From Flavobacteriaceae bacterium PS02293 (GTDB taxonomy: Bacteria > Bacteroidota > Bacteroidia > Flavobacteriales > Weeksellaceae), in assembly GCA_029960045.1 (NCBI GenBank), contig JASCOV010000001.1, positions 124,001 to 188,000 of the forward strand: a stretch of 64,000 bases of DNA, given 5' to 3'. Made by a program: the position numbers and the translations under genes. Each line of letters opens with the position of its first letter. Within the stretch, counting starts at the first letter, position 1. The notes under the pieces were generated by a model. That model did not search any database and was not told the origin of the DNA. It saw nothing but the letters and a program-made list of their open reading frames with translations. This document shows, piece by piece, positions 1 to 8,469 of the stretch.

Positions 1-185
1 TCAAAACGATTGGCGATAAATGGAGCTTGTTCCAACAGGTTAATTTTAATAATAATTCCCAGCCGCATTATGTTTTGGTAACACCGGATCAGAAAGTAAT
101 TAATTCCCCAGTTTCCGGATATATGCCGAAAGAAGATTTTAAAAAATTCCTGAAATGTGGAATTGAGTTTTATAAGAATAAATAA
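1..185 (+). CDS. C-terminal end of a DsbD-like / thioredoxin-fold protein (5' partial)
   Basis: The window opens inside a reading frame whose codons begin at base 3 and which stops with TAA at 183-185. The visible 60 residues include the stretch QPHYVLVTPDQKVI and end with a FLKCGIEFY segment. This looks like the last strands and helix of a thioredoxin fold, as at the C-terminus of bacteroidetal DsbD-type thiol:disulfide interchange proteins, which pass electrons across the inner membrane. The catalytic CxxC and the membrane part would lie upstream, outside the window. The next gene starts 2 nt after the stop, so the two are probably co-transcribed. The family call rests on a short tail and is tentative. 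Confidence 0.5.
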   Translation, partial: KTIGDKWSLFQQVNFNNNSQPHYVLVTPDQKVINSPVSGYMPKEDFKKFLKCGIEFYKNK

Positions 186-187
186 AA

Positions 188-622
188 ATGATTTTCAGGG
201 AAGCTAAAATTGATGACATTTCGCAGATACAAGTTGTTCGCAATTCTGTAAAAGAAAATATGCTGTCAAATCCAAATCTGGTAACCGATGAAGATTGCAA
301 GGTCTATCTTACTGAAAGAGGAAAAGGTTGGGTTTGTGAAATCAAAAACGAAATCGTTGGTTTTGCGATTGTTGATATGATTGAAAATAATATTTGGGCT
401 TTATTTGTTAATCCAGAATTTGAAAATCAAGGCATCGGAAAACAATTACACAATATGATGCTGAATTGGTATTTTCAACAAACACAAACTCCTGTTTGGT
501 TAGGAACTGCACCAAATACAAGAGCTGAAGAATTTTACAAATTATCTGGCTGGAAAGAGATTGGAACGCACGGGAAAGAAGTTAAATTTCAAATGACATC
601 AGTTGATTGGGAAAATTTATAA
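188..622 (+). CDS. GNAT family N-acetyltransferase
   Basis: A 144-residue single-domain protein with the GCN5-related N-acetyltransferase fold. The acetyl-CoA binding motif A is visible as NPEFENQGIGKQL (about residues 75-87), where Q81-G-I-G-K forms the pyrophosphate loop. A motif B helix follows (NTRAEEFYKLSGWKEIG, about 110-126). It should transfer an acetyl group from acetyl-CoA to an amine; the substrate cannot be read from the sequence. It begins 2 nt after the preceding DsbD-like gene and is followed by a hairpin terminator, so it is probably the last gene of that transcript. Length and motifs are normal for the family. Confidence 0.9.
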   Translation: MIFREAKIDDISQIQVVRNSVKENMLSNPNLVTDEDCKVYLTERGKGWVCEIKNEIVGFAIVDMIENNIWALFVNPEFENQGIGKQLHNMMLNWYFQQTQTPVWLGTAPNTRAEEFYKLSGWKEIGTHGKEVKFQMTSVDWENL

Positions 623-679
623 TTTAATAAATAGTAATTTTGTAATTAATTAAAATATTGGGTACAAAATTTGTATTAA

Positions 680-714
680 AAAATCCATAATGATGATAAA
701 TCGTTATGGATTTT
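680..714 (+). terminator. Rho-independent terminator after the GNAT gene
   Basis: AAAATCCATAA pairs with TTATGGATTTT around a 13-nt loop, followed by a T-rich stretch. It lies between the GNAT and exbD genes, both on the plus strand. Confidence 0.7.
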
Positions 715-748
715 CTATTTTAAATACTAACTTATAAATTTTAAAGCT

Positions 749-1276
749 ATGGCCGAAGTTCAAATTAAAGAGCAATCTAATGTAAGTAATGGAAGAAAAA
801 GAAGTTCTAGAAATGCAATCAAAGTTGATATGACACCAATGGTGGATTTGGGATTTCTATTGATTACTTTTTTCTTGTTTACCGCAAATTTTTCGAAACC
901 TAATGTCATTAATTTTGCTAATCCACCGAAAAATACAGGAGAAATAACAGAAATTGATTACAGAAATCAAATCACTTTCATTCTTGGTAAAGACGGAAAA
1001 GTGTTTTACTATCAGGCAGATAAAAACGATCTGACTGATAAAATTCTGAAAGAAACTACCTTCGATAAAGCTCAAGTTGCAAAAACAATTGAAGCTGCCA
1101 AAGCAAGAGCTCCGAAAAAAGATTTTTTCACAGTTATCATAAAACCTACAGACGATTCCCAGTACAAATCTATGGTAGATATGCTGGATGAATTAACCAT
1201 CACCAAATCTGAACGCTACGGAATTTCTAAATTGAACGACAAAGAAAAAGAATTATACGAGAGTAGAATTCAGTAA
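749..1276 (+). CDS. exbD: ExbD/TolR family biopolymer transport protein
   Basis: A 175-residue inner-membrane protein with a short basic cytoplasmic N-terminus, one transmembrane helix (about 31-48) and a periplasmic domain. The helix contains the segment VDMTPMVDLGFLL; D33 corresponds to the essential proton-carrying aspartate of ExbD. ExbD works with ExbB to couple the proton motive force to TonB-dependent transport, or acts as TolR in cell-envelope maintenance. No exbB/tolQ or tonB lies next to it, and it has terminators on both sides, so it is a single-gene unit here. A partner must be encoded elsewhere. The family is clear; which motor complex it joins is not. Confidence 0.9.
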   Translation: MAEVQIKEQSNVSNGRKRSSRNAIKVDMTPMVDLGFLLITFFLFTANFSKPNVINFANPPKNTGEITEIDYRNQITFILGKDGKVFYYQADKNDLTDKILKETTFDKAQVAKTIEAAKARAPKKDFFTVIIKPTDDSQYKSMVDMLDELTITKSERYGISKLNDKEKELYESRIQ

Positions 1277-1295
1277 AAAAATATTAAATTAATCT

Positions 1296-1324
1296 AAAGA
1301 GTGTCTGTCAGACGCTCTTTTTTA
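1296..1324 (+). terminator. Rho-independent terminator after exbD
   Basis: AAAGAGTGTCTG pairs with AGACGCTCTTT (one G-T pair), followed by a run of T. Confidence 0.85.
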
Positions 1325-1352
1325 TTTATTTTAGTGGGAAAAATTTTAAACT

Positions 1353-1850
1353 ATGCGAAAACTTTTCCCAATCCTAATTTTACTTTCAATTATTTCCTGT
1401 AACAAATCTGCAGAGACGAAGGTTTCTAAAGTAGACAGTACAAAAATTATCGATTCCATTAATATTGCGAGAACAAAAATTAATGATAGCATTCTCGCCA
1501 GCCGTAGTTTCAAAAATCTGGAAGGAACACACCGTTTGACGCACGATATGCTGGCAGGAACTGGGAAAATTACTTTTAAGAAAATTGGTCAGGATGAATA
1601 TAAAATTTCCGGCAAACAGTCCGATGGCAACCAATATCTGACGATTGACGGAACCGCAAGAATGACTTCTCCAAAAAATCTTAAATTCGAAGGAAATATC
1701 AAACAAAGTATTTCCGATAATGACAACGGAAAACTGGATGTAAGAAGTGGGAAGAGAAACTTTTCTACAAATGACGGAGGAAAAACTTTTAAGCTTCACG
1801 AATCTGTGAATAATTCAGGATTTGCGGACAAAATTATAATCAAATTGTAA
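1353..1850 (+). CDS. Putative lipoprotein of unknown function
   Basis: A 165-residue protein with a lipoprotein signal peptide: a basic start, a hydrophobic stretch and the lipobox SIISC, with C16 as the lipidated residue. A polar linker rich in Ser, Lys and Asp follows. The remainder (about 50-165) alternates short strands and turns and contains several Gly/Asn/Asp-rich turns, consistent with a small beta-rich domain. I do not recognise a family. The stop codon is 3 nt before the next gene (alpha/beta hydrolase), so the two are probably co-transcribed, with the DUF1304 gene as the third member. Confidence 0.75.
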   Translation: MRKLFPILILLSIISCNKSAETKVSKVDSTKIIDSINIARTKINDSILASRSFKNLEGTHRLTHDMLAGTGKITFKKIGQDEYKISGKQSDGNQYLTIDGTARMTSPKNLKFEGNIKQSISDNDNGKLDVRSGKRNFSTNDGGKTFKLHESVNNSGFADKIIIKL

Positions 1851-1853
1851 ATT

Positions 1854-2636
1854 ATGCTCAATTACGAAGTACAAGGAAATGGCTCAGAAAGCTTAGTTTT
1901 GCTTCACGGTTTTATGGAAAATCTGTCGATTTGGGATGATATGATTCCGTTTCTGTCAGAGAAATTCCGACTGATAAAAATCGATTTGCCTGGCTTCGGA
2001 AAATCAGAAGTTGTTGCTGAAGTCCAAACCTCAGAAATAATGGCGGATGAGGTCAAAAAAGTCACGGATGAATTAGGTTTGACAGAATTTCATTTATTGG
2101 GACATTCGATGGGTGGTTATATTTCTTTGGCTTTTGCAGAAAAGTATCCGGAATCTTTGAAATCTTTTACGTTGTTTTTCTCAACTTATTTTGCGGATGA
2201 CGATGCAAAGAAAGAAATGCGAAGAAAAACTTTAAGACTCATCAAAGAAAATTTCAGAGCTTATGCCAACGCTGGCGTTCCTAATTTTTTCAATCCAAAT
2301 GAGCACGATATTCTGGAATCAAAAATAAAACTAGCCAAAGAAATCGCTCACACATCTTCTGTTGATGGAGTTTTGGCATCTCAAAAAGGAATGATAGAAC
2401 GCCCCGATAGAACCTCAGTTTTGGAAAACTTTCAAGGAAAAATCCTCCTTTTGTTAGGTAAGCACGATTCTGCAGTCAACACCGAGAAAACCATCAAAAA
2501 TCTTCCCGATAATACCAACATCAAATCCTACGTGTTGGATTGCGGACACAACGGACATTGGGAAAAACCGGAGATTTGCGCTGCAATTATCAATACAGAA
2601 TTACTGCATCATTTACCAAAAAAATTCGTTCTCTAA
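1854..2636 (+). CDS. Alpha/beta hydrolase
   Basis: A 260-residue cytoplasmic alpha/beta-hydrolase. The oxyanion segment LLHGF is at residues 16-20 and the nucleophile elbow GHSMGG at 83-88, with S85 as catalytic serine. Candidate acid and base are the Asp in LLGKHDSAVN and the His in DCGHNGHW near the C-terminus. The cap region between the core halves is short. The fold matches small esterases and C-C hydrolases of the MenH/BioH type, but no menaquinone or biotin gene is adjacent, so the substrate is unknown. It lies 3 nt after the lipoprotein gene and 1 nt before the DUF1304 gene, forming a tight three-gene unit. Confidence 0.9.
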   Translation: MLNYEVQGNGSESLVLLHGFMENLSIWDDMIPFLSEKFRLIKIDLPGFGKSEVVAEVQTSEIMADEVKKVTDELGLTEFHLLGHSMGGYISLAFAEKYPESLKSFTLFFSTYFADDDAKKEMRRKTLRLIKENFRAYANAGVPNFFNPNEHDILESKIKLAKEIAHTSSVDGVLASQKGMIERPDRTSVLENFQGKILLLLGKHDSAVNTEKTIKNLPDNTNIKSYVLDCGHNGHWEKPEICAAIINTELLHHLPKKFVL

Positions 2637-2637
2637 A

Positions 2638-3003
2638 ATGGAAATATTATCAAAAATCTTCATCGCAATTATTGCATTAGAACATCTTTACATCTTGTAT
2701 ATGGAAATGTTTGCTTGGGAAACTTTGGGAAAAAAAACCTTCAAAGGTTCACTTTCAGATGAATTATTCAAACCAACAAAAAAACTCGCAGCCAATCAAG
2801 GTTTGTACAACGGTTTTCTTTCTGCAGGACTTATTTGGAGTTTCTTTATTTGCGACCAAGTTTGGGCAAAAAACGTTGCAATATTTTTTCTTGGATGTGT
2901 TATTATTGCAGGAGTTTACGGCGCACTTTCAGCTTCGAAGAAAATATTTTTTGTTCAGGCGTTGCCGGCAATTATCGCTTTGATTTTCGTTTTGTTGAGA
3001 TAG
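2638..3003 (+). CDS. DUF1304 family integral membrane protein
   Basis: A 121-residue protein with four predicted transmembrane helices (about 4-22, 55-72, 78-95, 102-120). The sequence EHLYILYMEMFAWET near the N-terminus is typical of the DUF1304 family, small membrane proteins of unknown function. The gene starts 1 nt after the alpha/beta hydrolase stop, so it should be translated from the same mRNA. A dispersed repeat element begins 8 nt after its stop, in the gap to the convergent DHH phosphoesterase gene. Confidence 0.85.
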   Translation: MEILSKIFIAIIALEHLYILYMEMFAWETLGKKTFKGSLSDELFKPTKKLAANQGLYNGFLSAGLIWSFFICDQVWAKNVAIFFLGCVIIAGVYGALSASKKIFFVQALPAIIALIFVLLR

Positions 3004-3010
3004 ATTTTTA

Positions 3011-3094
3011 GGAGCTTAATCCCGCTATCCGCTATATCTTTTTTGCCAAAGCTTTTCCCATGCAAAAAAGGATGCCGCTACTATCGGGGCTATA
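3011..3094 (-). repeat. Dispersed hairpin repeat element, copy A
   Basis: About 84 bp between two convergent genes. Read on the minus strand it starts near AGCCCCGATAGTAGCGGCAT, has a hairpin core (on the plus strand CTTTTTTGC at 3038-3046 pairs with GCAAAAAAG at 3062-3070), and ends with GATATAGCGGATAGCGGG. The same left and right flanks, with a different but still paired core, occur at 43334-43432 and 59511-59619, and in diverged form at 56434-56560. No reading frame is preserved between copies. Confidence 0.8.
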
Positions 3095-3134
3095 GATTTG
3101 TCAACAAAAGAAATATTTACAATCATTTTGAAGA

Positions 3135-4139
3135 TTAGAAATCCTCAGCTTCTATCTTCTCTTTAAAATCCTCAATCGTTTCCTCCATAGATTTAAAATA
3201 TTTCCCACCAGAAGCATTGATGTGTCCGCCACCATTGAAATGTTTTCTCGCAAACTGGTTGGTGTCCACAGAATCTTTGGATCGGAAAGAAATTTTGATG
3301 AAATCCTCGTAAAGATCTTCCATAAAGAAAACCGCCATTTTAGTTCCCAAAACACTCAATCCATAATTCACAAAACCTTCCGTGTCACCTTTATCAAAGC
3401 CGTATTCTTTAAGTTCAGCACGTTTTAGCCAGAGGATTGCAGCTTTACCTTCCTTCGTCAATTCAATTCTGCTGAGAACAAGGGAAAGTAGATGCAAACG
3501 GGAAATTGTATTTGTATCCCAAGTGTTGGAAGTGATGATTGCTGGATCTGCTCCTTTTTCAATCAAATCAGCAACTATTCTGTGCGTGCTTGCACTTGTA
3601 GATCTGAATCGGAATCCGCCTGTATCAGTCATAATTCCGGTGTAAAGACATTGTGCAATATCAAGATTCACAGATTTCTCATCATTGTTAGCTTGAATAA
3701 AATGATAAATCATCTGGCAAGTCGCCGGAATTGTAGTATCGGAATACACGTAATCAAACTGCTCAGGCATTTGATGATGATCAATCAGTATTTTTTTGGC
3801 TTTTGCTTTTGTTACCCAATCACCGAGAATTCCAATTCTTGTTGGCGAATTAAAATCCAGACAGAAGACTACGTCAGCATTGTAAATTGCTTCACCAGCT
3901 ACTTTTCTTTTGTATTCGCTTATCACGATTTTTTTTGCTTCCGGCATCCATTTTAAAAATTTCGGAAAGTCATTAGGAACAAGTATGGTTGCTTCGATTC
4001 CTTTTGTTTTCAGATAATGTTTCAGACCAAGAGATGAGCCGATTGCGTCTCCGTCTGGATTGTGGTGCGTTACAATGACGATATTATTTTCCGGAACGAG
4101 AAGCGCATTGATCTCTGAAATTTCTTTGGCTGTAAACAT
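3135..4139 (-). CDS. DHH family phosphoesterase, NrnA-like (oligoribonuclease / pAp phosphatase)
   Basis: A 334-residue DHH/DHHA1 protein. Metal-binding motifs are in order: THHNPDGDAIG (H25, H26, D29, D31), VVFCLDFNS with D95, the signature IDHH (D120, H121, H122), MTDTGGF with D172, and the DHHA1 substrate motif GGGH at 303-306. Family members of this size are the NrnA nanoRNases, which degrade 2-5 nt RNA oligonucleotides and often also dephosphorylate 3'-phosphoadenosine 5'-phosphate. It is cytosolic and probably Mn-dependent. It converges with the DUF1304 gene; a repeat element lies between. Biochemical specificity is inferred from the family. Confidence 0.9.
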   Translation of the reverse strand: MFTAKEISEINALLVPENNIVIVTHHNPDGDAIGSSLGLKHYLKTKGIEATILVPNDFPKFLKWMPEAKKIVISEYKRKVAGEAIYNADVVFCLDFNSPTRIGILGDWVTKAKAKKILIDHHQMPEQFDYVYSDTTIPATCQMIYHFIQANNDEKSVNLDIAQCLYTGIMTDTGGFRFRSTSASTHRIVADLIEKGADPAIITSNTWDTNTISRLHLLSLVLSRIELTKEGKAAILWLKRAELKEYGFDKGDTEGFVNYGLSVLGTKMAVFFMEDLYEDFIKISFRSKDSVDTNQFARKHFNGGGHINASGGKYFKSMEETIEDFKEKIEAEDF

Positions 4140-4183
4140 AAATGATGATTGAAAAAGTGAAGCTTCAAAGGTAAAACTTTAAA

Positions 4184-4218
4184 TAAAAAAATCGGCTCAA
4201 ATTTGAACCGATTTTTTT
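4184..4218 (-). terminator. Terminator of the T9SS gene (could work both ways)
   Basis: AAATCGG...CCGATTT hairpin, with T-runs on both strands because the flanks are A-rich and T-rich. It lies just after the stop of the minus-strand gene at 4234-4947. Confidence 0.8.
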
Positions 4219-4233
4219 AGTATGAATTAGTAA

Positions 4234-4947
4234 TTATTTCTTAATGATTTTTTGAACAGATTGTCCGTCGACTTTAAGATAATATATTCCTGAAGCTAAG
4301 TTTTTAATATTAATTTCAGTTTTTGAAGTTTTACTAGAAATTGATTTTACCAATTTTCCGGAATTGTCAATTAATTCTAATGAAGAATTTGGTTTCAGAT
4401 TTTCAACAATTACGATATCTGTTGCCGGATTTGGGTAAACTGTGATTTTTGATTTTAAGATTTCTGTTGTCCCAAGAAGAAGATTAGAATAGAAAATTTT
4501 ATTTCCTGCAGGATTTGTAACAACCAGGTTTCTTCCGGACATTATTTCTTCGTAGTTAAAATAAAAATTTCCAGATTGTTGAAAACCACCGTTCCAACCA
4601 TTATAGAAGTCAGTATTCATTTCGTCAAAACGCTGCACCGCCTGTTGATTTTCACCGCCATAATCTGCCAAAGTAGTTCCCATTCCTTGGGGAACATTAA
4701 AATAATTCTGATTATTAGGAGCAAAAACAATGGTAGCGAATCCTGTATCGAAAAAAGTGGTAGTAAGGTTATTTCCGTTCGAGAAACTAGCTGTCGGCGT
4801 ATTTAATGGCGGTGGCGGATAATAATCAACATTATTCCACTGGATTTTCACAACTTTCCATTGAACGTTTGATAGTAAAACAGAATAGGTTTGCGCAAAT
4901 CCTGAAACGTACAAAAAGATAAAGATTAAAATGTAAAGTTTTTTCAT
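4234..4947 (-). CDS. Exported protein with T9SS type A sorting domain
   Basis: A 237-residue protein with a Sec signal peptide (MKKLYILIFIFLYVSGFAQ) and a C-terminal T9SS sorting domain starting around residue 163 (VYPNPATDIV...), which ends with GIYYLKVDGQSVQKIIKK. The sorting domain directs passage through the type IX system; it is then normally removed on export. The intervening 140 residues carry a Tyr-Pro-Pro-Pro-Pro stretch and many Asn/Gly/aromatic residues, and resemble no family I can name. A similar short lipocalin-like or beta-rich passenger is common in flavobacteria. It is a single-gene unit with its own terminator. Confidence 0.85.
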   Translation of the reverse strand: MKKLYILIFIFLYVSGFAQTYSVLLSNVQWKVVKIQWNNVDYYPPPPLNTPTASFSNGNNLTTTFFDTGFATIVFAPNNQNYFNVPQGMGTTLADYGGENQQAVQRFDEMNTDFYNGWNGGFQQSGNFYFNYEEIMSGRNLVVTNPAGNKIFYSNLLLGTTEILKSKITVYPNPATDIVIVENLKPNSSLELIDNSGKLVKSISSKTSKTEINIKNLASGIYYLKVDGQSVQKIIKK

Positions 4948-5030
4948 AGGTTATAAATTTTATTTGACCATAAAGTTAAAAAAAACTTCGAAATCTCACA
5001 TAATGTATTGATAGATTTAATGTTACAATT

Positions 5031-5064
5031 TTGAAAATCTTACTTTAAAAATTCCGTAACTTTG
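5031..5064 (+). promoter_or_regulatory. Bacteroidota-type promoter upstream of era
   Basis: TTG at 5031-5033, a 23-nt spacer, then TAACTTTG at 5057-5064, a full match to the -7 consensus TAnnTTTG. The start codon of era is 84 nt further on, so the leader is fairly long. Confidence 0.6.
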
Positions 5065-5148
5065 CAAACTGTTAATCGATTAATTAACAACTTAAAATCA
5101 TTATTTAAGATTTAATCTTTTAATTTTTTAAACATTTAATTCAAGTTA

Positions 5149-6024
5149 ATGCACAAAGCAGGATTCGTAAATATCGTTGGGAAACCAAACGCCGGAAAAT
5201 CAACACTTCTCAATCAATTGATGGGTGAGAAGCTGGCAATTGTCACTCAAAAAGCACAGACTACCCGTCACAGGATTTTCGGGATATATAATGAAGAAGA
5301 TCTTCAAATCGTTTTTTCTGACACGCCAGGTGTTTTGGATCCAAAGTACGGTTTGCAGGAAAAAATGATGGACGTTGTGAAAGATTCTTTACAGGATGCA
5401 GACGTTTTCTTGTTTATAGTAGATGTGACAGATAAAGCTGAACAATCAGAATTTTTGATTGATAAACTTAACAAAATTCCTGTTCCTGTTTTATTGTTAT
5501 TAAATAAAATTGACCAAACCAATCAACAGGATCTTGAAAAAATCGCAACAGATTGGCACGAGAAAATTCCTAAGGCTGAAATTCTACCTATTTCTGCACT
5601 TAATTCGTTCAATATAGACATTATCCTTCCAAAACTGAAAGATATGTTGCCGGAAAATCCACCTTATTACGATAAGGAAATGTACACGGACAGACCAGAA
5701 CGTTTCTTTGTGAATGAGGCAATCCGTGAGAAAATCTTACTGAATTACGAGAAAGAAATTCCTTACGCTGTAGAAGTGGTAACGGAGCAGTTTAAGGAAA
5801 AAGAAGGTGCTATCGTTATTGATTCTATAATCTACGTGGAACGTGATACACAAAAAGGAATCATCATTGGACACAAAGGCGAAATGATCAAAAAAGTAGG
5901 TACAGAAGCACGTATTGACCTGGAAAAATTCTTTGGTAAAAAAATACATCTTAGCCTTTTTGTAAAAGTCAAAAAAGACTGGCGAAAAAATGACAGAGAT
6001 CTCAAAAACTTCGGTTATCGTTAA
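5149..6024 (+). CDS. era: GTPase Era
   Basis: A 291-residue Era GTPase. The G domain shows G1 GKPNAGKST (11-19), G3 DTPG (58-61) and G4 NKID (119-122). The C-terminal KH domain (about 205-285) carries the GHKGEMIKKVG loop. Era binds the 3' end of 16S rRNA and helps 30S ribosome maturation, linking it to cell-cycle progress. Length and order match the family. It is transcribed alone from the promoter at 5031-5064 and ends in a strong terminator. Nothing unusual is seen. Confidence 0.98.
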   Translation: MHKAGFVNIVGKPNAGKSTLLNQLMGEKLAIVTQKAQTTRHRIFGIYNEEDLQIVFSDTPGVLDPKYGLQEKMMDVVKDSLQDADVFLFIVDVTDKAEQSEFLIDKLNKIPVPVLLLLNKIDQTNQQDLEKIATDWHEKIPKAEILPISALNSFNIDIILPKLKDMLPENPPYYDKEMYTDRPERFFVNEAIREKILLNYEKEIPYAVEVVTEQFKEKEGAIVIDSIIYVERDTQKGIIIGHKGEMIKKVGTEARIDLEKFFGKKIHLSLFVKVKKDWRKNDRDLKNFGYR

Positions 6025-6033
6025 AAACCCCAT

Positions 6034-6062
6034 AAATCCTTTTCTATAAAGGATTTTTTTGT
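6034..6062 (+). terminator. Rho-independent terminator of era
   Basis: AAATCCTTT pairs with AAAGGATTT around a short loop, followed by a T-run. Confidence 0.85.
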
Positions 6063-6098
6063 TAAATTTGAATTGAAATATTTTTTTAAAAACACACA

Positions 6099-6524
6099 AT
6101 GAAAAATATAAATTCAAGTAAACCCAATTCCAATTTATTAGATGTATTAATATTAATAATAAGATTATTCGTTGGTATATCAATGTTGACCCACGCTTTA
6201 CCAAAACTGGAAAAACTGATTGCGAATGACAAGATAGAATTTATGAATTTTCTTGGGTTGGGATCCGCAATTTCTTTGGTTCTTGTTGTCTTTGCAGAAT
6301 TTCTTTGTTCAGTTTTTATAATTTTTGGATTCCTTACAAGATTAGCTACTATTCCTTTGATGATAACAATGCTTGTCGCTTTCTTTGTTGTTCACGGCGC
6401 AGACGCGTACGCTCAAAAAGAGTTAAGTATTGTGTACTTTTTCTTTTACTTTGTGATATTAATTTTAGGTTCAGGAAAGTTTTCTCTGGATTGGTTGTTC
6501 TCTAAAAAAGAAGCACTTTATTAA
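6099..6524 (+). CDS. DoxX family membrane protein
   Basis: A 141-residue protein with four predicted transmembrane helices and the DoxX-family start: a first helix with RLFVGISMLTHALPKLEK, a second around AISLVLVVFAEFLCSVFIIFG, and then RLATIPLMITMLVAFFVVHG. DoxX proteins are small quinol-related or redox-stress membrane proteins with varied and poorly known roles. The gene lies 74 nt after era, past the era terminator, and converges with the small membrane-protein gene at 6526-6729, leaving one base between the stops. Confidence 0.85.
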   Translation: MKNINSSKPNSNLLDVLILIIRLFVGISMLTHALPKLEKLIANDKIEFMNFLGLGSAISLVLVVFAEFLCSVFIIFGFLTRLATIPLMITMLVAFFVVHGADAYAQKELSIVYFFFYFVILILGSGKFSLDWLFSKKEALY

Positions 6525-6525
6525 A

Positions 6526-6729
6526 TTAATCAAACCATTGGGTTACATAGTCTCGTATGATGATCCAGAAATTCTTACCAAGAAAATAGATTAGAGTAGA
6601 GGTTATAATGCCTTTTACCGTAAAAAAAATAATTCCACCAATCCCAAACTTTTTCAACAGACTTTTCCACTTAGGCAATTTCTTTTCTTCCGTTGTCTGT
6701 AACTGATCTTCCATTTTTATTTTTTTCAA
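6526..6729 (-). CDS. Small single-span membrane protein, function unknown
   Basis: A 67-residue protein with a charged N-terminal half (MKKIKMEDQLQTTEEKK), a basic KWKSLLKKFG segment, and a hydrophobic stretch from about residue 30 to 50, ending in WFD. It could start at the internal Met in MEDQ instead. The layout (acidic and polar head, amphipathic basic helix, membrane span) and the exact convergence with doxX suggest a real gene rather than a chance frame. I do not recognise a family; flavobacterial genomes carry many similar short hypothetical membrane proteins. Confidence 0.55.
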   Translation of the reverse strand: MKKIKMEDQLQTTEEKKLPKWKSLLKKFGIGGIIFFTVKGIITSTLIYFLGKNFWIIIRDYVTQWFD

Positions 6730-6916
6730 AAATAAGAAAAATTCCGCAGTTTAGATTCTTTCAAAATAGTTAAAAATTATAAATTAATACCTGAAATAAA
6801 GCACTTAACTCAAAAAAGATCCAATTCGAAAACATATTTACTAACGATTGTTAGTTTTTGATTTTGCTGGTCAAAATATATTTTTATCTTTAGAGACTTC
6901 AAAAATAAAAAAATAT

Positions 6917-8455
6917 ATGTCCTTAATTTCAATATCAGAAAGTCTAAAAAGATTAGGTGTTTCAACAGAAAACAACGGAACTTCAACTGGATTAGAATTC
7001 TTCTCATCTGGTCAAAATATAGATAGCTTTTCTCCAGTAGATGGAAATCAGATTGCTTCAATCAAAACTTCGGATGCCAACGACTACGAAAAAGTGTTAT
7101 CGAAAGCACAAGAAGCTTACAAAGAATTCAGACAAATTCCTTCCCCGAAACGTGGCGATTTGGTTCGTCAGTTTGGAAACAAATTGAGAGAATATAAAGA
7201 CGATTTAGGTAAACTCGTTTCTTACGAAATGGGAAAATCTTTGCAGGAAGGCCTTGGCGAAGTTCAGGAAATGATCGATATCTGCGATTTTGCAGTGGGA
7301 TTATCAAGACAGCTTCACGGTTATACAATGCATTCCGAAAGACCAGGTCACAGAATGTACGAGCAGTATCATCCGCTGGGAATTGTAGGAGTGATTTCTG
7401 CGTTTAATTTTCCGGTTGCAGTATGGGCTTGGAACGCTTCGTTAGCTTGGATTTGCGGAAATGTTGTCGTTTGGAAACCATCAGAAAAAACACCACTTTG
7501 TGCTATTGCTTGTCAAAATATATTTGCAGAAGTTGCCAGAGAAAATGGTTTGCCAGAAGGAATTTCAAGTTTGGTAATTGCAGACCACGAGATTGGCGAT
7601 AAATTGGTAAATGATAAGAGGATTTCGCTTGTTTCTTTCACTGGTTCTACAAGAGTTGGTAGAATAGTAGGGCAAAATGTGGCAAAACGTTTCGGAAAAT
7701 CAATTCTTGAATTAGGTGGCAATAATGCGATCATTATCACAGAAAATGCTGATATCAATATGAGTATTATTGGTGCAGTTTTCGGAGCGGTTGGAACGGC
7801 TGGACAAAGATGTACTTCTACAAGACGTCTGATTATTCACGAATCTGTTTATAACGAGGTTAGAGATAGATTGGTAAAAGCTTACGGACAGCTTAAAATC
7901 GGAAATCCTTTGGACGAATCTAATCACGTTGGTCCATTGATTGACAAATCTGCTGTAGAACAATATCAGGATTCCATAGAGAAATGTAAATCTGAAGGCG
8001 GAAAATTTGTAGTTGAAGGTGGCGTTTTGGAAGGCGAAAATTATACTTCGGGTTGTTACGTAAAACCTTGTATCGCCGAAGTTGAAAACAGTTATGAAAT
8101 CGTTCAGCACGAGACTTTTGCACCAATTCTTTATTTAATAAAATATAAAACTTTGGACGAAGCAATTGCTTTACAGAATGATGTTCCGCAAGGTTTAAGT
8201 TCTGCAATTATGACTCAAAATCTTCGTGAAGCAGAATTGTTCCTTTCAAATGGAGGTTCAGATTGTGGAATTGCGAATGTTAATATTGGAACTTCCGGAG
8301 CTGAAATCGGAGGTGCTTTTGGAGGCGAAAAAGAAACTGGTGGCGGAAGAGAATCCGGTTCCGATGTTTGGAAATATTATATGAGAAGACAAACGAATAC
8401 AATTAATTATACTACTAGTTTGCCTTTGGCTCAGGGAATTAAATTTGATTTGTAA
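6917..8455 (+). CDS. Aldehyde dehydrogenase, ALDH7 type (piperideine-6-carboxylate / aminoadipate semialdehyde dehydrogenase)
   Basis: The protein is 512 residues from ATG 6917 ([14 protein letters not shown]). An earlier in-frame start at 6848 would add an AT-rich, non-homologous N-terminus and is not preferred. NAD-dependent aldehyde dehydrogenase features: the cofactor segment WKPSEKTPL, the FTGSTRVG turn, the ELGG motif with the general base Glu, and GQRCTSTRR with the nucleophile Cys. The sequence around [16 protein letters not shown] is typical of the ALDH7 (antiquitin/AmaB) branch. Its product partner is two genes on: an L-lysine 6-aminotransferase. Together they convert lysine through piperideine-6-carboxylate to 2-aminoadipate, as described for lat and pcd of Flavobacterium lutescens. 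Specificity is inferred from family and context. Confidence 0.85.
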   Translation: MSLISISESLKRLGVSTENNGTSTGLEFFSSGQNIDSFSPVDGNQIASIKTSDANDYEKVLSKAQEAYKEFRQIPSPKRGDLVRQFGNKLREYKDDLGKLVSYEMGKSLQEGLGEVQEMIDICDFAVGLSRQLHGYTMHSERPGHRMYEQYHPLGIVGVISAFNFPVAVWAWNASLAWICGNVVVWKPSEKTPLCAIACQNIFAEVARENGLPEGISSLVIADHEIGDKLVNDKRISLVSFTGSTRVGRIVGQNVAKRFGKSILELGGNNAIIITENADINMSIIGAVFGAVGTAGQRCTSTRRLIIHESVYNEVRDRLVKAYGQLKIGNPLDESNHVGPLIDKSAVEQYQDSIEKCKSEGGKFVVEGGVLEGENYTSGCYVKPCIAEVENSYEIVQHETFAPILYLIKYKTLDEAIALQNDVPQGLSSAIMTQNLREAELFLSNGGSDCGIANVNIGTSGAEIGGAFGGEKETGGGRESGSDVWKYYMRRQTNTINYTTSLPLAQGIKFDL

Positions 8456-8469
8456 AATTTTGATTATTC

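Noticed and set aside
6848..6916. An earlier in-frame start for the aldehyde dehydrogenase
   Set aside because: The added 23 residues are AT-rich and lie over the likely promoter; ATG 6917 gives the usual N-terminus of the family.
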